Below, piece by piece: positions 6,363-15,767 of a stretch of 53,600 nucleotides of DNA. Both the position numbers and the translations under genes were made by a program. The DNA comes from a virus: positions 1 through 53,600 of IMG/VR virus record IMGVR_UViG_3300047563_000009; one strand, 5' to 3'. The notes under the pieces were generated by a model. It searched no databases and was not told the origin of the DNA. It was given only the letters and a program-made list of their open reading frames with translations. Position 1 is the stretch's first letter. Every line of letters starts with the position of its first letter.

Positions 6363-6668
6363 ATGAATCTGGTATCACCCCAGCAGTTGGCAGCTATTTC
6401 AGAAAGTAATGGTGTAAACCTTACCAAGCTTCGTGATGAAGTTTCTGTTATCGCCTATACAGCAATGGTGCAAGAACTTGGAACTAATGTTGCCCATCTT
6501 ACAGATGACCAAATATTGGGCGCATCTAAAACTGTTGCAAAAGTATCTCATGAATTTGCAGATGCATTTATGCGGGAGCGTTATGAACGTACTTGTATAA
6601 AAGCAACTGGTATTAATCTTAAAGATTTGGAAAAATCATGTCAAAACAAATTTCAGTCGAACTCGTAG
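6363..6668 (+). CDS. hypothetical protein upstream of thyX
   Basis: Encodes 101 residues, mostly helical, unrecognised. GGAG (6353-6356) precedes the ATG at good distance. Its last 31 bases overlap the thyX reading frame, implying coupled translation. It is the first gene of the replication block after the RNA-rich region. Confidence 0.75.
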   Translation: MNLVSPQQLAAISESNGVNLTKLRDEVSVIAYTAMVQELGTNVAHLTDDQILGASKTVAKVSHEFADAFMRERYERTCIKATGINLKDLEKSCQNKFQSNS

Positions 6669-7291
6669 ACCATATGGGTTCGGACTTGTCAGCAGTTAAT
6701 GCTGCACGAGTCTCATATGGTGCGGAGTCTAAAACGCTAACAGAACGCGACTCCCACCTCCTAGGTTTTCTAGCGGAACATGAGCACGTAACACCGTTCC
6801 GTCATGCAGCAGTAACATTGCGTTGCCGTGGGCCAATCTTCTTGGCACGTCAGTTGGGCAAGCATCAAGTTGGCTTTAGTTGGAACGAGATTTCTCGTCG
6901 TTACAAAGATGGTGAGGCAATTGAAGTTGAGTGCTACATTCCTGATTTAGTGATGCATCGACCTGAAAAGTTGATGACTCAATCTGCTGAGCCAATGAAA
7001 GAGTACTACGCGAGTGAAATGCGCTTGTTCTTGGCTAATGCTGCGAAGTCAGCAGTGCGCGAATATCGGGCATTAATTGGATTTGGAGTTGCACCAGAGC
7101 AAGCTCGAATGGTGTTGCCACAATCGATGATGACTGAATGGATTTGGACTGGCTCGCTTTATGGCTGGGCATCCATGTACAATCAACGTTCAACTCCTCA
7201 CGCACAATATGAAGCTCGACTGTTCGCAGAAGAGGTCAACAAAGTCATGTCTGAGTTGTTCCCAGTTTGCTGGAAAGCTTTAACTAAATAA
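6638..7291 (+). CDS. thyX: flavin-dependent thymidylate synthase
   Basis: Encodes 217 residues, the usual ThyX length. ThyX methylates dUMP to dTMP using methylene-tetrahydrofolate and FAD/NADPH. The signature region RHRx7S is recognisable at about residues 78-90 as KHQVGFSWNEIS, followed by RRY. Both R positions of the classic RHR are therefore changed to K and Q, while the Asn-Glu-x-Ser and Arg-Arg-Tyr parts are kept. The early HxxPFRHAAVT-like segment (about residue 45) also fits. It works with the dUTPase (15184) and dNMP kinase (14540) to supply dTTP for phage replication. Confidence 0.9.
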   Translation: MSKQISVELVDHMGSDLSAVNAARVSYGAESKTLTERDSHLLGFLAEHEHVTPFRHAAVTLRCRGPIFLARQLGKHQVGFSWNEISRRYKDGEAIEVECYIPDLVMHRPEKLMTQSAEPMKEYYASEMRLFLANAAKSAVREYRALIGFGVAPEQARMVLPQSMMTEWIWTGSLYGWASMYNQRSTPHAQYEARLFAEEVNKVMSELFPVCWKALTK

Positions 7292-7308
7292 TTCACTAAG
7301 GAATAGAA

Positions 7309-9069
7309 ATGCAGATTAAACAGTGCGTTCTTAAAACGAAGCACGACCATCCCGATTGCAAATCCACCAGCGGGAAGTCATTGCAGGTATGGATTAACGA
7401 GGCAGAAGATGGGAAGCGTTTCTATTCCGGCTTTTGTTTTGCGTGTGGCATCCCTGTTCCGAATCCCCTTGGCACGGATGAAACACAATTCCCAGAAATT
7501 AAAATCAAAACTCCAGAAGAAATTCAGGAAGAGTTGGATGAGATTACTTCTTGTCCGGTGTTTGATTTAGACCATCGAGGTATTGAGCCAGAGTTCTGGA
7601 GTCATGCTCGTGTTCGACTGTTGTACTCAGAGTTTGATGGTAAGACTCCATATGCTCTTGCACATGGATTTACCAAGAATGGGAAACTTGCTCGTTGGAA
7701 GATTAAACTTCTCAATAGGAAAGTAATCTGGTCTGTTGGGGACACTCAAGAGAACGACCCATACAACTGGGAAGCTGCTAAAGCTGTTGGTGGTAAGACA
7801 CTATTCATTACGGAAGGTGAAGAAGATTGTATTGCACTTCGGGCAATTCTTCGAATCATGAACCGTGGTGGTCAGTATGAAGAATTAGATTTCGCTGTTA
7901 TCTCATTGACAGATGGTAGTGATTCTGTTCACAAAACTTTGGCACATAAAGCCGAAGAGATTAAGCAACGTTGGGAAAATGTTGTTATTGTCTTTGATGA
8001 TGATGAGCCGGGACGTAAGGCATCCAAAGAAGCATGTCGTTTACTTCCGGGAGCAATGATTGCAACACTTCCTGCAAACGATGCAAATGATTGTTTGAAA
8101 CGTGGGTTGCTGAAAGCAACTCAAAGTGCAGTAGTATTCCGTGCAGCTCGTCCACTTCCCACAGCACTGGTTAACAAAGACCTGTTGATGGAAGAATTGG
8201 ATGATGAAGTTGAGGAAGGTGTGGATTATCCGTGGCCTAAATTAACTGAGCTAATGTTCGGTCAACGTCGTAGTGAAGTAATCACTCTTGGTGGTTCCGA
8301 GGGTGGTGGTAAAACCACAATGGCTCGTCAGAATGTTGAGCATAATATTGTTCAACATGATTGGGCAGCATTCACAGCATTTATGGAGGAAACTCCACAA
8401 GAGACTCTACGTCGAATGGCTGGACTGCGAGACAACCTCCCATATTGGGAACCAAACTTTAAATTTGACTCACGTTATGACGATGATAAGTTTAAACAAA
8501 CTTCACGTCGCATGTTGCAGAACATGGAAATTTGGGATAGAAAGCTTGCTGGTGAAGACCCGCATGAAACTTGGGAAGGTTTGAAAACGATTATTCGTCA
8601 AATCGGTCCAGATATTGATATGTTTGTTTTAGATAACTTGACATATTTGTCAGAAGGTATTTCGGCATCTGAGAAGAACGACTTCTTGGGTGGCTTGTAT
8701 GCAGATGTAACCAAACTTGCAGACCAATATCAATTCCACGTATTAATTCTATCTCACTTGAACCCTGTTGCAAAAGGGCAGCGACCTCATGAAGATGGTG
8801 GACGAATCAAGAAAGGTGACTTTACTGGTTCTCGTGCTGCCGCTAAATATTCTCATGGGATGTTTGGTTTTGAACGTAATAGTCAGGCAGTTGACCCAAA
8901 CTGTTCAATCATTCGTTCAATCAAAGCTCGTAAGAGTGGTAAGACAGAAGGTTTCAAAACGTATTACGATAATCAATCAGGTCGAATCATTCAGCGTAAT
9001 TGGGATGATAGCCTGTTTGAAACTAAAGAGATTGTTCAGCTAACCAAGAAGAACGGTCCACATCAGTAA
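7309..9069 (+). CDS. bifunctional primase-helicase (T7 gp4-like)
   Basis: Encodes 586 residues. The N-terminal part has a zinc-ribbon-like Cys set (C17, C43, C46 with nearby His). The TOPRIM domain follows, with TEGEED at about E169 and DDDEPG at D230-232. The C-terminal RecA-like helicase has Walker A GGSEGGGKTT (Lys about 335), a Walker B ending MFVLDN (about 440) and a Ser-His motif in LILSHLNP. This matches T7 gp4, which unwinds the fork as a hexamer and lays down primers for gp5. It starts 17 bases after thyX and precedes the DNA polymerase. Confidence 0.95.
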   Translation: MQIKQCVLKTKHDHPDCKSTSGKSLQVWINEAEDGKRFYSGFCFACGIPVPNPLGTDETQFPEIKIKTPEEIQEELDEITSCPVFDLDHRGIEPEFWSHARVRLLYSEFDGKTPYALAHGFTKNGKLARWKIKLLNRKVIWSVGDTQENDPYNWEAAKAVGGKTLFITEGEEDCIALRAILRIMNRGGQYEELDFAVISLTDGSDSVHKTLAHKAEEIKQRWENVVIVFDDDEPGRKASKEACRLLPGAMIATLPANDANDCLKRGLLKATQSAVVFRAARPLPTALVNKDLLMEELDDEVEEGVDYPWPKLTELMFGQRRSEVITLGGSEGGGKTTMARQNVEHNIVQHDWAAFTAFMEETPQETLRRMAGLRDNLPYWEPNFKFDSRYDDDKFKQTSRRMLQNMEIWDRKLAGEDPHETWEGLKTIIRQIGPDIDMFVLDNLTYLSEGISASEKNDFLGGLYADVTKLADQYQFHVLILSHLNPVAKGQRPHEDGGRIKKGDFTGSRAAAKYSHGMFGFERNSQAVDPNCSIIRSIKARKSGKTEGFKTYYDNQSGRIIQRNWDDSLFETKEIVQLTKKNGPHQ

Positions 9070-9077
9070 CTAAGCCC

Positions 9078-9117
9078 TGCCACGAAAAGCTCCACAGTAA
9101 AGTCTGTGAACGTGGCA
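9078..9117 (+). promoter_or_regulatory. intergenic stem-loop before DNA polymerase gene
   Basis: Outer helix TGCCACG (9078-9084) with CGTGGCA (9111-9117), perfect over 7 bp. Inside it is a second 5-bp hairpin CACAG/CTGTG (9093-9108). There is no T run, so it is more likely an RNA processing, stability or translation-control element than a terminator. Confidence 0.5.
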
Positions 9118-9163
9118 TCTTCAATAAAACATGGAGCCTAAATTGTTGTATCCTTGGAGCAAT

Positions 9164-11077
9164 ATGTATGGTAGTGACATTGAAACTACTGGACTACTAG
9201 ACCAAATGAAGTTGCAGGAAAATCCTCGACTTCATAACTTTGGTCATATCAACCTTGCAACGAAAGAAGCAACGGTTATGGAGTGGACTGAGCGAAAACG
9301 TATTCAAGATTTCCTTGATACTGGTCCAACTCTTGTGATGCACAATGGTGCAACGTTTGACTTTGAGGCTTTGAAGTTTCTTGGTTATGATGTATCGAAA
9401 TGTACACTAATTGATACTTTGTTTATCAGTTGGTATTTGCGTCCTCGCCAAATGATTCACGGCCTTGATGCATATGGTACGGAAGCTGGAGTACCTAAAC
9501 CAAAGATTGAGGATTGGGAGAACCAAACTCAAGAAGAATACAACCATCGTGTTCACGAGGACTGCCGTATTCAAACTTGGTTGTGGGAACATCAGTACTC
9601 CGAACTGCTCAAAATTTATAAAACTCCAGCCGAAGTGAAACGGTTTGTAGAATACTTAATGACGAAAGCTCGTCAACAAGTTATTCAGCAGCGTACACGC
9701 TGGAAGTTGAACAAAGAAAAGGCCTACGCATTTAAAGAAATGGTTGAGCCGATGATTGCGGAAAAAGTAAATGCTCTTGAAGCGTCTATGCCGCGAATCA
9801 CAGAATACAAATTGATGGAACGTCCAGCCAAAACTCACAAGAAAGACCGCACACTATCTGCCGCTGGCATTAAGTGGAAGGCAATTTGTGATGCAAATGA
9901 ATTAGACTGGCAGCAACCTGACCTTGTATTGAAAACAATCAAGGGATATAAACCGCCAAATGCTGGTTCACATCAGCAGATTAAAGATTGGCTGTTTAGT
10001 ATGGGTTGGGTTCCACAAACATTTAAACATGTTCGTGATAAGGAAACTGGTGAAACTCGTCAGATTCCACAAACAACAATTAAGGATGAAGATGGTAACC
10101 CAGAAATTTGCCAAAGTCTTCACGACCTTGCAGAAGCTAACCCAGGCTCAGGTATTGAACACCTTATTGGCCTTGGTGTTTATAAGCATCGTCTCAGTGT
10201 TGTCAATGGCTTCCTTCGTGATGTTGACAAAGATGGATTCCTTACTGCACGTTGTGGCGGCCTTACTAACACTCTTCGTCTCAAGCATCGTGAGCTTGTT
10301 AACCTTCCAAGTATTCGTGTGTTTGGCGGTGCTGAATTGCGCGGGATGCTCGAAGCAATCAACGAAGATTACGAACAATTAGGTTCGGATTTATGTTCTT
10401 TGGAAGACCGTTGTAAACACCACTTCCAATGGTTGTATGACCCAGAATATGTTAAGAAGCAGTTGGCAGAAGATTACGATGCACACTTGGCAATTGGTGT
10501 AATCGGTGGATTCATTACAGAAGCACAGTCTCAAGCACACAAAGATGGTATAGAGAAATGTAAGCTTCGTCCAATGTTTAAGACAACAAACTATGCGTGT
10601 CAGTATGGCGCAGGTGTTGCAACTGTAGTTCGTTCAGCCAAGTGTGACCAACAAACTGGTGCTCGACTGCACAAAGCATATTGGGACTTGAACTGGTCAA
10701 TCAAAGAGATTGCTGCAAACACAAAAGTTCAAACAGTTGATGGTCAGATGTGGCAGCAGAACCCTGTCAATGGTTTCTGGTATTCTCTGCGAACTGAGAA
10801 AGACCGTTTCTCAACTTTGTGTCAGGGTACTGGCGCATATGTATTTGATATTTGGTGCAACAACATCATTGCAATTTGTAATGAGCGTTGGGGCTGTGAC
10901 CCACTTCTTTCTGGTCAGTTCCATGATGAATTGATTCTGCAAGTTAAGAAGGGGTATCGGGAATTGTGGACGAATCTGTTGCATGAAGCAATGGAACGTA
11001 CCAACAAACAACTTAAACTTAATCGCGATTGTGCATGTGATGTACAGTTTGGCGATGATTACTCGCAGATTCACTAA
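9164..11077 (+). CDS. family A DNA polymerase with 3'-5' exonuclease (T7 gp5-like)
   Basis: Encodes 637 residues from the ATG at 9164. This start has GGAG four bases upstream and gives an N-terminus MYGSDIETTGL, matching the T7 polymerase start with the exonuclease acids at D5 and E7. An ATG at 9131 is also in frame. Polymerase motif A is GSDLCSLEDR (about 400), motif B is KTTNYACQYGAG (about 475) and motif C is FHDELIL (about 588). This is the replicative enzyme, elongating from primers made by the adjacent primase-helicase. It is somewhat shorter than T7 gp5 (704). Confidence 0.95.
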   Translation: MYGSDIETTGLLDQMKLQENPRLHNFGHINLATKEATVMEWTERKRIQDFLDTGPTLVMHNGATFDFEALKFLGYDVSKCTLIDTLFISWYLRPRQMIHGLDAYGTEAGVPKPKIEDWENQTQEEYNHRVHEDCRIQTWLWEHQYSELLKIYKTPAEVKRFVEYLMTKARQQVIQQRTRWKLNKEKAYAFKEMVEPMIAEKVNALEASMPRITEYKLMERPAKTHKKDRTLSAAGIKWKAICDANELDWQQPDLVLKTIKGYKPPNAGSHQQIKDWLFSMGWVPQTFKHVRDKETGETRQIPQTTIKDEDGNPEICQSLHDLAEANPGSGIEHLIGLGVYKHRLSVVNGFLRDVDKDGFLTARCGGLTNTLRLKHRELVNLPSIRVFGGAELRGMLEAINEDYEQLGSDLCSLEDRCKHHFQWLYDPEYVKKQLAEDYDAHLAIGVIGGFITEAQSQAHKDGIEKCKLRPMFKTTNYACQYGAGVATVVRSAKCDQQTGARLHKAYWDLNWSIKEIAANTKVQTVDGQMWQQNPVNGFWYSLRTEKDRFSTLCQGTGAYVFDIWCNNIIAICNERWGCDPLLSGQFHDELILQVKKGYRELWTNLLHEAMERTNKQLKLNRDCACDVQFGDDYSQIH

Positions 11078-11328
11078 TGCATAATGTATATGGGCTGTTT
11101 GATGTGCAAGAAGGTCGCCAACATGTGTTTGCGGCTCCGGGTGAACAGTCTGCAAAGGACGCCGTAGCGGCGTTCCTTGCAGCGAACTTCGATAAGTTCT
11201 TCACACCAACCCAAAAGGAACAGGCTGATAAACTACAGTCTGTAATTTCGGAAACAACCTCACTCGACGAGCTGAAATCGGCATTAGTTGGATGGGATTT
11301 CGTACTTGAAATGGTTCAAGTAGTTTAA
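11077..11328 (+). CDS. hypothetical protein after DNA polymerase
   Basis: Encodes 83 residues of unknown family. The start shares one base with the polymerase stop (TAATG), so it is translationally coupled to it. Coupling suggests a replication accessory role, but no motif confirms this. Near its end is an imperfect copy of the promoter-like motif (GCATTAGTTGGATGGGA), probably fortuitous. Confidence 0.75.
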   Translation: MHNVYGLFDVQEGRQHVFAAPGEQSAKDAVAAFLAANFDKFFTPTQKEQADKLQSVISETTSLDELKSALVGWDFVLEMVQVV

Positions 11329-11352
11329 TAATGTAACTCAAAGGTAACTAAA

Positions 11353-12213
11353 ATGGCATTTGCTGCTCCTACACTGGCTTCGAACAAGACTCCCTCCGCT
11401 GCACCACTTCTGGAAGCGGGTGGCTACCCTGCCCGTGTTACTCGTATTATTGACCTTGGCTTGCAGCCAGGCTCTGCAAAGTATCCTAACCCTCAACTCA
11501 AGCTGCTAGTAACTTTCGAACTCTTAGAAGAGTTTATGAAGGAAGTTGATGCAGACGGTAAGATGGTTATGGTGCAAGACCCAGATGAAGATGAAGGCGT
11601 ACTAATGGCGAAGAATCTTGAAGACAAGCCGCGTTGGTTTGACTTTGAGTTCTCTTACAACGCAGATGGTTACATGGGTGATAACTCACACATCTATAAG
11701 TTTGCAAAAGCTATTGACGCAATGGAAGTTCTTGCAAATCCAGAACAGAACATCCAAGGTCATCCAGCCAAAGACTTGAAAGATTGGTTGAACGAACCTC
11801 TCATCGTCGGTCTTACCCAGTACACCAAAATGTCTGGTAAGAATGCTGGTCAAGTTGCAAACAAAATTGCAACGTTTGCGCCAATGAAATCTAAAGAGAA
11901 GCGTGAGGCTAAACCTCTGGTCAATCCAACCGTATTCTTTGACATGAGCAACCCAGACTTGGAAGTATTTAACAAACTTCCGGGCGGTGACTCTGAGTGG
12001 GCTATCAAGAACCGTATCACCTCTGGTGTTAAGTTCAACGAAACCAAACTTCACGCACTGCTGGGCGGTAAACCTGCTGATAATTCAACTCCAAATCAGG
12101 CATCTGAGGAACAAGTTGATGAAGCAATGCAAGCAGAACTGGCTGCACAGAAAGCTGCTCGTGAAGCACAAGCACAAGAGAATGCATCTGGTCAATCTGG
12201 CCAACCATTCTAA
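11353..12213 (+). CDS. probable single-stranded DNA-binding replication protein
   Basis: Encodes 286 residues. The body contains beta-rich segments with alternating aromatic and charged residues. The tail (about 245-286) is a low-complexity Gln/Ala/Glu region ending in Gly-Gln-Pro-Phe, reminiscent of SSB tails that end in Pro-Phe. Position between DNA polymerase and FEN exonuclease matches gene 2.5-type SSBs in related phages. The assignment is by context and tail form only. Another candidate SSB-tailed protein lies at 48716. Confidence 0.5.
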   Translation: MAFAAPTLASNKTPSAAPLLEAGGYPARVTRIIDLGLQPGSAKYPNPQLKLLVTFELLEEFMKEVDADGKMVMVQDPDEDEGVLMAKNLEDKPRWFDFEFSYNADGYMGDNSHIYKFAKAIDAMEVLANPEQNIQGHPAKDLKDWLNEPLIVGLTQYTKMSGKNAGQVANKIATFAPMKSKEKREAKPLVNPTVFFDMSNPDLEVFNKLPGGDSEWAIKNRITSGVKFNETKLHALLGGKPADNSTPNQASEEQVDEAMQAELAAQKAAREAQAQENASGQSGQPF

Positions 12214-12222
12214 TTTAATTGA

Positions 12223-12240
12223 GAGCCTCTACGGAGGCTC
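12223..12240 (+). terminator. stem-loop, weak terminator or translation control
   Basis: Perfect 7-bp hairpin GAGCCTC/GAGGCTC with loop TACG, immediately after the SSB-like gene. Only CCCTTT follows, so termination would be weak. The hairpin buries a GGAGG that might otherwise serve a TTG at 12244, favouring the GTG at 12256 as the start of the next gene. Confidence 0.5.
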
Positions 12241-12255
12241 CCTTTGGAGTTTACC

Positions 12256-13293
12256 AAAGTGGTTAAGAAAAGAAAGCTTCTCCTTATTGACGGTGACATG
12301 ATTGCATTCAGTCATTGTGCGGCAGAAGAGTATGGGAAGGAGCCGGAAGATATCTCCTTTGCTAAAATTCAAATGTCTATGGATTCCAAAATGGAATTCC
12401 TTACTAAACGTTTGGGTGCAACTGATGTAATTACCTTCATCTCAGGTGATACAAACATGCGCCACATCATCTTCCCAGAGTACAAGTCAAACCGTGATGG
12501 TGTTTGGCGTCCAGACAACTTGAAGAATGCGAAAGCTCACCTAATGGTTGCATGGAATGGTATGAAGGTTGAAGGTCTGGAAGCAGATGATTTGCTGGCT
12601 TGTTTCGCTCGTCACAAATACGATGTGGAAATGGGTAAGCGAAATGTTGTGCGAACTTTAACAGACATTGGTCCATGTGACTATGATGAAGTTATCATTG
12701 CATCACTTGACAAAGACTTGCGTCAACTGAGTCAGTTTGGTGATACAGGTCCAGTAATTAAGCATTACCAATGGGAACGTGAGTCTCAGGGTATCGGCGA
12801 GAAAGTTGTAATTCCAAAAGATTATGGCGAACTCCGCTGCATCATCAAAGATAATGGTAAAACGAAGAAGAAAGAGGTTAAGGGTGATGGCCCTAAATTC
12901 TTCCTGCATCAACTCCTAATCGGTGACTCCACTGACGGCGTACTTGGATGTGGTATCCGTGAACTCAAAATCTACAAGTCTGGCGCCAAGTGTGGTCAGG
13001 AATACTACAAACGTGATGGTGTTGGGGCTGTTGAATCTTTCGAACTGTTGGATAAAACTACCACATATCTTGAAGGTTTAAAGAAAGTTATCGGCGCATA
13101 CATTATGCGTTTTGGTGACGATTGGGAAGTGGAGCTTCTCAAGAATGGGCGTCTTGTGTACATGCATCATGTTATTGAGCAAGCACGATATGTCCGTTTA
13201 TGGCATTACAAAGGTGGAATCAGTGATGTATTCGACCTTAAAGAGAAACGTGTAATCCAACATGCAGAGTACCTCCAGATTAAATCGGAGTAA
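12256..13293 (+). CDS. 5'-3' exonuclease, FEN/T7 gp6-like
   Basis: Encodes about 345 residues. It has the FEN nuclease metal-binding signatures: LLLIDGDMIAFS at the N-terminus, GLEADDLLA at about residue 111 and SLDKDLRQL at about 152, with a later Asp-rich GDSTDGVLGCG (about 220) corresponding to the helix-hairpin region. It would remove RNA primers and resect DNA for recombination. The start is uncertain: GTG at 12256 has GGAG six bases upstream, while TTG at 12244 would use a GGAGG inside a hairpin. It is followed within three bases by an HNH gene. Confidence 0.9.
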   Translation, partial: KVVKKRKLLLIDGDMIAFSHCAAEEYGKEPEDISFAKIQMSMDSKMEFLTKRLGATDVITFISGDTNMRHIIFPEYKSNRDGVWRPDNLKNAKAHLMVAWNGMKVEGLEADDLLACFARHKYDVEMGKRNVVRTLTDIGPCDYDEVIIASLDKDLRQLSQFGDTGPVIKHYQWERESQGIGEKVVIPKDYGELRCIIKDNGKTKKKEVKGDGPKFFLHQLLIGDSTDGVLGCGIRELKIYKSGAKCGQEYYKRDGVGAVESFELLDKTTTYLEGLKKVIGAYIMRFGDDWEVELLKNGRLVYMHHVIEQARYVRLWHYKGGISDVFDLKEKRVIQHAEYLQIKSE

Positions 13294-13295
13294 CA

Positions 13296-13817
13296 ATGTA
13301 CGGATATTGCGGAACGGAAGCCAAGTTTGTTGGTTGGCTTCAATCAGCATTGAGGTCTGTTTGGACTAAACATCCAAGCAAACTCTCTCTCGTTAAGAGT
13401 AAGCAAATTGCACTGAAAGTTGGAACGTCAAAGAAGGCAATCTTCCACGTCCAATGCTACCACTGCAAGAAGCTTTTCAAGCTGAAAGATATTGAAGTAA
13501 ACCACAAGAAGCAAGTTGGTGGACTTCTTAAACTGGAGGAACGCTACAGATTCTTAGACAACCTGTTACTAGTTCAGCCAGAAGATTTAGAGTTGCTGTG
13601 TCATGACTGTCACGGCATAGTCACGTACATTGAGCGCTACGGTGTATCAAGACGTGATGCAATTATTGAGAAAAAGTGCATTGCTTTTTCCAAGTTATCA
13701 GACGCAGAGCAAATTAAGAAGTGTAAGGCTGCTAAATTTGACCCTGTACCCAAAACCAAAATCGGACGCAAGAACGCTGTTCGAGAATATTTGAGAAAGA
13801 ATCTTAATGTCGATTAA
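13296..13817 (+). CDS. HNH-type endonuclease
   Basis: Encodes 173 residues. A zinc site is formed by CYHC (about residue 53) and CHDCH (about 105). Between them lies VNHKKQVGG, giving the His of the HNH core, and an Asn-rich LDNLLLVQ segment. HNH enzymes of this type nick or cut DNA. In this location, between exonuclease and ligase, it could act in recombination and branch resolution, like T7 gp3 or T4 endonuclease VII. A homing nuclease is the alternative. It overlaps the ligase gene by 11 bases. Confidence 0.75.
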   Translation: MYGYCGTEAKFVGWLQSALRSVWTKHPSKLSLVKSKQIALKVGTSKKAIFHVQCYHCKKLFKLKDIEVNHKKQVGGLLKLEERYRFLDNLLLVQPEDLELLCHDCHGIVTYIERYGVSRRDAIIEKKCIAFSKLSDAEQIKKCKAAKFDPVPKTKIGRKNAVREYLRKNLNVD

Positions 13818-14559
13818 GCTCCTCGAAGATGGTACATCATATGTCAAAGCACACGCACACGACTGGGAAGACCCTGGCTGTCTTATCAAAGGTCGCGTCA
13901 CCGTCTATCGGAAAGTTGACGGTATTCGAGCTATTCGTAATAAAGATGGCTCTGTATGGAGTCGTAATTCTAAACCGCTCCCTCACTGTGACCATCTGCA
14001 ATTCAAAGATGCTGAAATCTTTCGCGGTTCCTGGAACGAGACTTCATCTATCTTGGGGCGCATCGACGCACCAGAAGTTCCGTTAACTCAAGAAAATGTG
14101 TACGAACTTTCCGACGGTTGCGTAGACCCACGCCTTTACATCTGCTGGGGCACAAACCCAAGCAACGAAACACTTCGCAAAATGATGGAGACAGAACTTG
14201 CGAATGGACATGAAGGCCTCATTGTTCGTGATGGTAAGGGTAAGTGGTGGAAGGTTGTTCCATATAAATATGCTGACGTTATTATAACTGGTTTCAAAGA
14301 AGGAACCAAGAAGAATAAGGGCATGTGCGGCTCTATTGCCTCCAATTGGGGCAGTGCTGGTTCGATGTGTTTCGACTCGTTGAAAGACCACGGTATCGAA
14401 GGTGATGCAAACATTCGTAAATGGTTGTGGGCACACCGTTCGGAATTAATTGGAAAGGTAATGCAGGTTCGCTATCGTGAGAAAACCGAAGCTGGTAAGT
14501 TGCGTTTCCCGTCACTTGTTCGTTTGAGAACCGATAAGAATGAAGAATCGTTCGATTAA
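13807..14559 (+). CDS. ATP-dependent DNA ligase, compact
   Basis: Encodes 250 residues. The adenylation motif is KVDGIR (nucleophile Lys about residue 37), followed by motif III DAEIF (about 69), motif IV EGLIVRD (about 139) and motif V-like KWWKVVPYKYAD. An OB-fold C-terminus carries VRYREKTEAGKLRFPSLVR. This is a minimal ligase of nucleotidyltransferase plus OB domains, smaller than T7 ligase (359). It joins Okazaki fragments after primer removal by the neighbouring exonuclease. Confidence 0.9.
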   Translation: MSIKLLEDGTSYVKAHAHDWEDPGCLIKGRVTVYRKVDGIRAIRNKDGSVWSRNSKPLPHCDHLQFKDAEIFRGSWNETSSILGRIDAPEVPLTQENVYELSDGCVDPRLYICWGTNPSNETLRKMMETELANGHEGLIVRDGKGKWWKVVPYKYADVIITGFKEGTKKNKGMCGSIASNWGSAGSMCFDSLKDHGIEGDANIRKWLWAHRSELIGKVMQVRYREKTEAGKLRFPSLVRLRTDKNEESFD

Positions 14560-15184
14560 TATTGCGGTGGTCCTTAACGGGCCGCCTGGTTGTGGCAAAG
14601 ACACAATCGCAAACGCATTGGTTAACCCTGTTAATGGTCACTTATGGCCAATGGATTTAAACACTTTTGTAAAGCACCAGTTCAAGGATGCACTCTATGA
14701 GCACACTGCTAAACATTTTAAGGTTGATTTGGATAAGTTTATCCATTTCGCCTCTGACCGTGACCTTAAAGATTCAACCTCTTTGGCGGGTCTGGGTGGT
14801 CGAACTCCTCGACAAGCACTCATTCATGTCAGTGAAGAAATCTACAAACCTCGCGAAGGTTTTGATTACTTTGGCAAGGTGGAGGCTTCTCGTGTCAGCG
14901 AACATAAGGGGCGTCTGGGTGGCACTATTAATGTCATCTACCCCGATGGTGGTTTCGAATCTGAAATTCCTCCAATCGAATCCGAGTTTGATGCTGTGCT
15001 TATTATTCGTCTGCATCGTGACGGTTTTGATTTCTCAGGCGATTCTCGTAACTACCTCAACCTGCCCAACACTAAAACTCGCCAAACAGTTGACGAGTAC
15101 CTTGTAGATGGCAAAATTGAAGATGCTGTCTGGAAGGTCCGTAACTGGATTGAAAGATTCCTGTATAATTTAGAGAGTAAATAA
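14540..15184 (+). CDS. deoxynucleoside monophosphate kinase-like P-loop protein
   Basis: Encodes 214 residues. The N-terminal Walker A is GPPGCGKDT (Lys about 21), of the GxxGxGKDT form used by T4/T5 dNMP kinases. It probably phosphorylates dNMPs, including dTMP from ThyX, to dNDPs. It overlaps the ligase gene by 20 bases and ends one base into the dUTPase start. The middle region with RQALIHVSEE fits the substrate-binding helices of this family. Confidence 0.8.
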   Translation: MKNRSINIAVVLNGPPGCGKDTIANALVNPVNGHLWPMDLNTFVKHQFKDALYEHTAKHFKVDLDKFIHFASDRDLKDSTSLAGLGGRTPRQALIHVSEEIYKPREGFDYFGKVEASRVSEHKGRLGGTINVIYPDGGFESEIPPIESEFDAVLIIRLHRDGFDFSGDSRNYLNLPNTKTRQTVDEYLVDGKIEDAVWKVRNWIERFLYNLESK

Positions 15185-15747
15185 TGTCATTCGACCAACA
15201 TGCAGCACGTCTGTGCTGTTTCAAAAAGGTTCACCCAAATGCTAGTACACCTGTCTACGCCACTGCTGGCGCTGCTGCTGCTGACGTCACTTGTGTTCAG
15301 TGGAAAGATGTGGATGGGGATTGGAAGACTTCTTCTGTCGTGGTCAATCCCGGCAAGAGTGTTATCCTTGATACTGGCTTGCAGTTTAGTGTTCCCGCTG
15401 GATTTGAACTCAAGTGCTACTCTCGTTCAGGGCATGGTTTTAAATCCGGCATTCGTCTTGCCAACTGTACTGGTATTCTGGACTCTGACTATCGCGGCAA
15501 CCTTATGGTCAAGCTGCATAATGACTCTGATACTGCTTTCCTCATTACAATGGGTGAGCGTGTTCTGCAAGTTCAAGTCAAACCTGCCCCACAAGTTCCA
15601 TTTATGGAAGTAAGTGAACTCAGTGTGACTGAGCGCGGTGTTGCTGGATTTGGTTCAACTGGAACTAAGGCATTAACTGGACCTGCTTTTGATGGTTCTT
15701 ACAACCACACTTTAACCATTAGTGATGTGCCAAGCGTAGACCACTAA
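15184..15747 (+). CDS. dut: dUTPase
   Basis: Encodes 187 residues and shows all five trimeric dUTPase motifs: AGAAAADV (I, about 27), YSRSGHG (II, about 79), GILDSDYRG (III, about 98), GERVLQVQV (IV, about 122) and RGVAGFGSTG (V, about 149). It hydrolyses dUTP to dUMP, limiting uracil in DNA and feeding ThyX. It is longer than typical (about 150) through a C-terminal extension past motif V. It is coupled to the kinase by TAATG. Confidence 0.93.
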   Translation: MSFDQHAARLCCFKKVHPNASTPVYATAGAAAADVTCVQWKDVDGDWKTSSVVVNPGKSVILDTGLQFSVPAGFELKCYSRSGHGFKSGIRLANCTGILDSDYRGNLMVKLHNDSDTAFLITMGERVLQVQVKPAPQVPFMEVSELSVTERGVAGFGSTGTKALTGPAFDGSYNHTLTISDVPSVDH

Positions 15748-15767
15748 ATACATCAATGGAGCATCCG

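Noticed and set aside
11281-11297. Promoter-like GCATTAGTTGGATGGGA
   Set aside because: It lies inside a coding region near its end and deviates in the 3' part of the motif; it might be functional before the SSB-like gene, but evidence is too thin.
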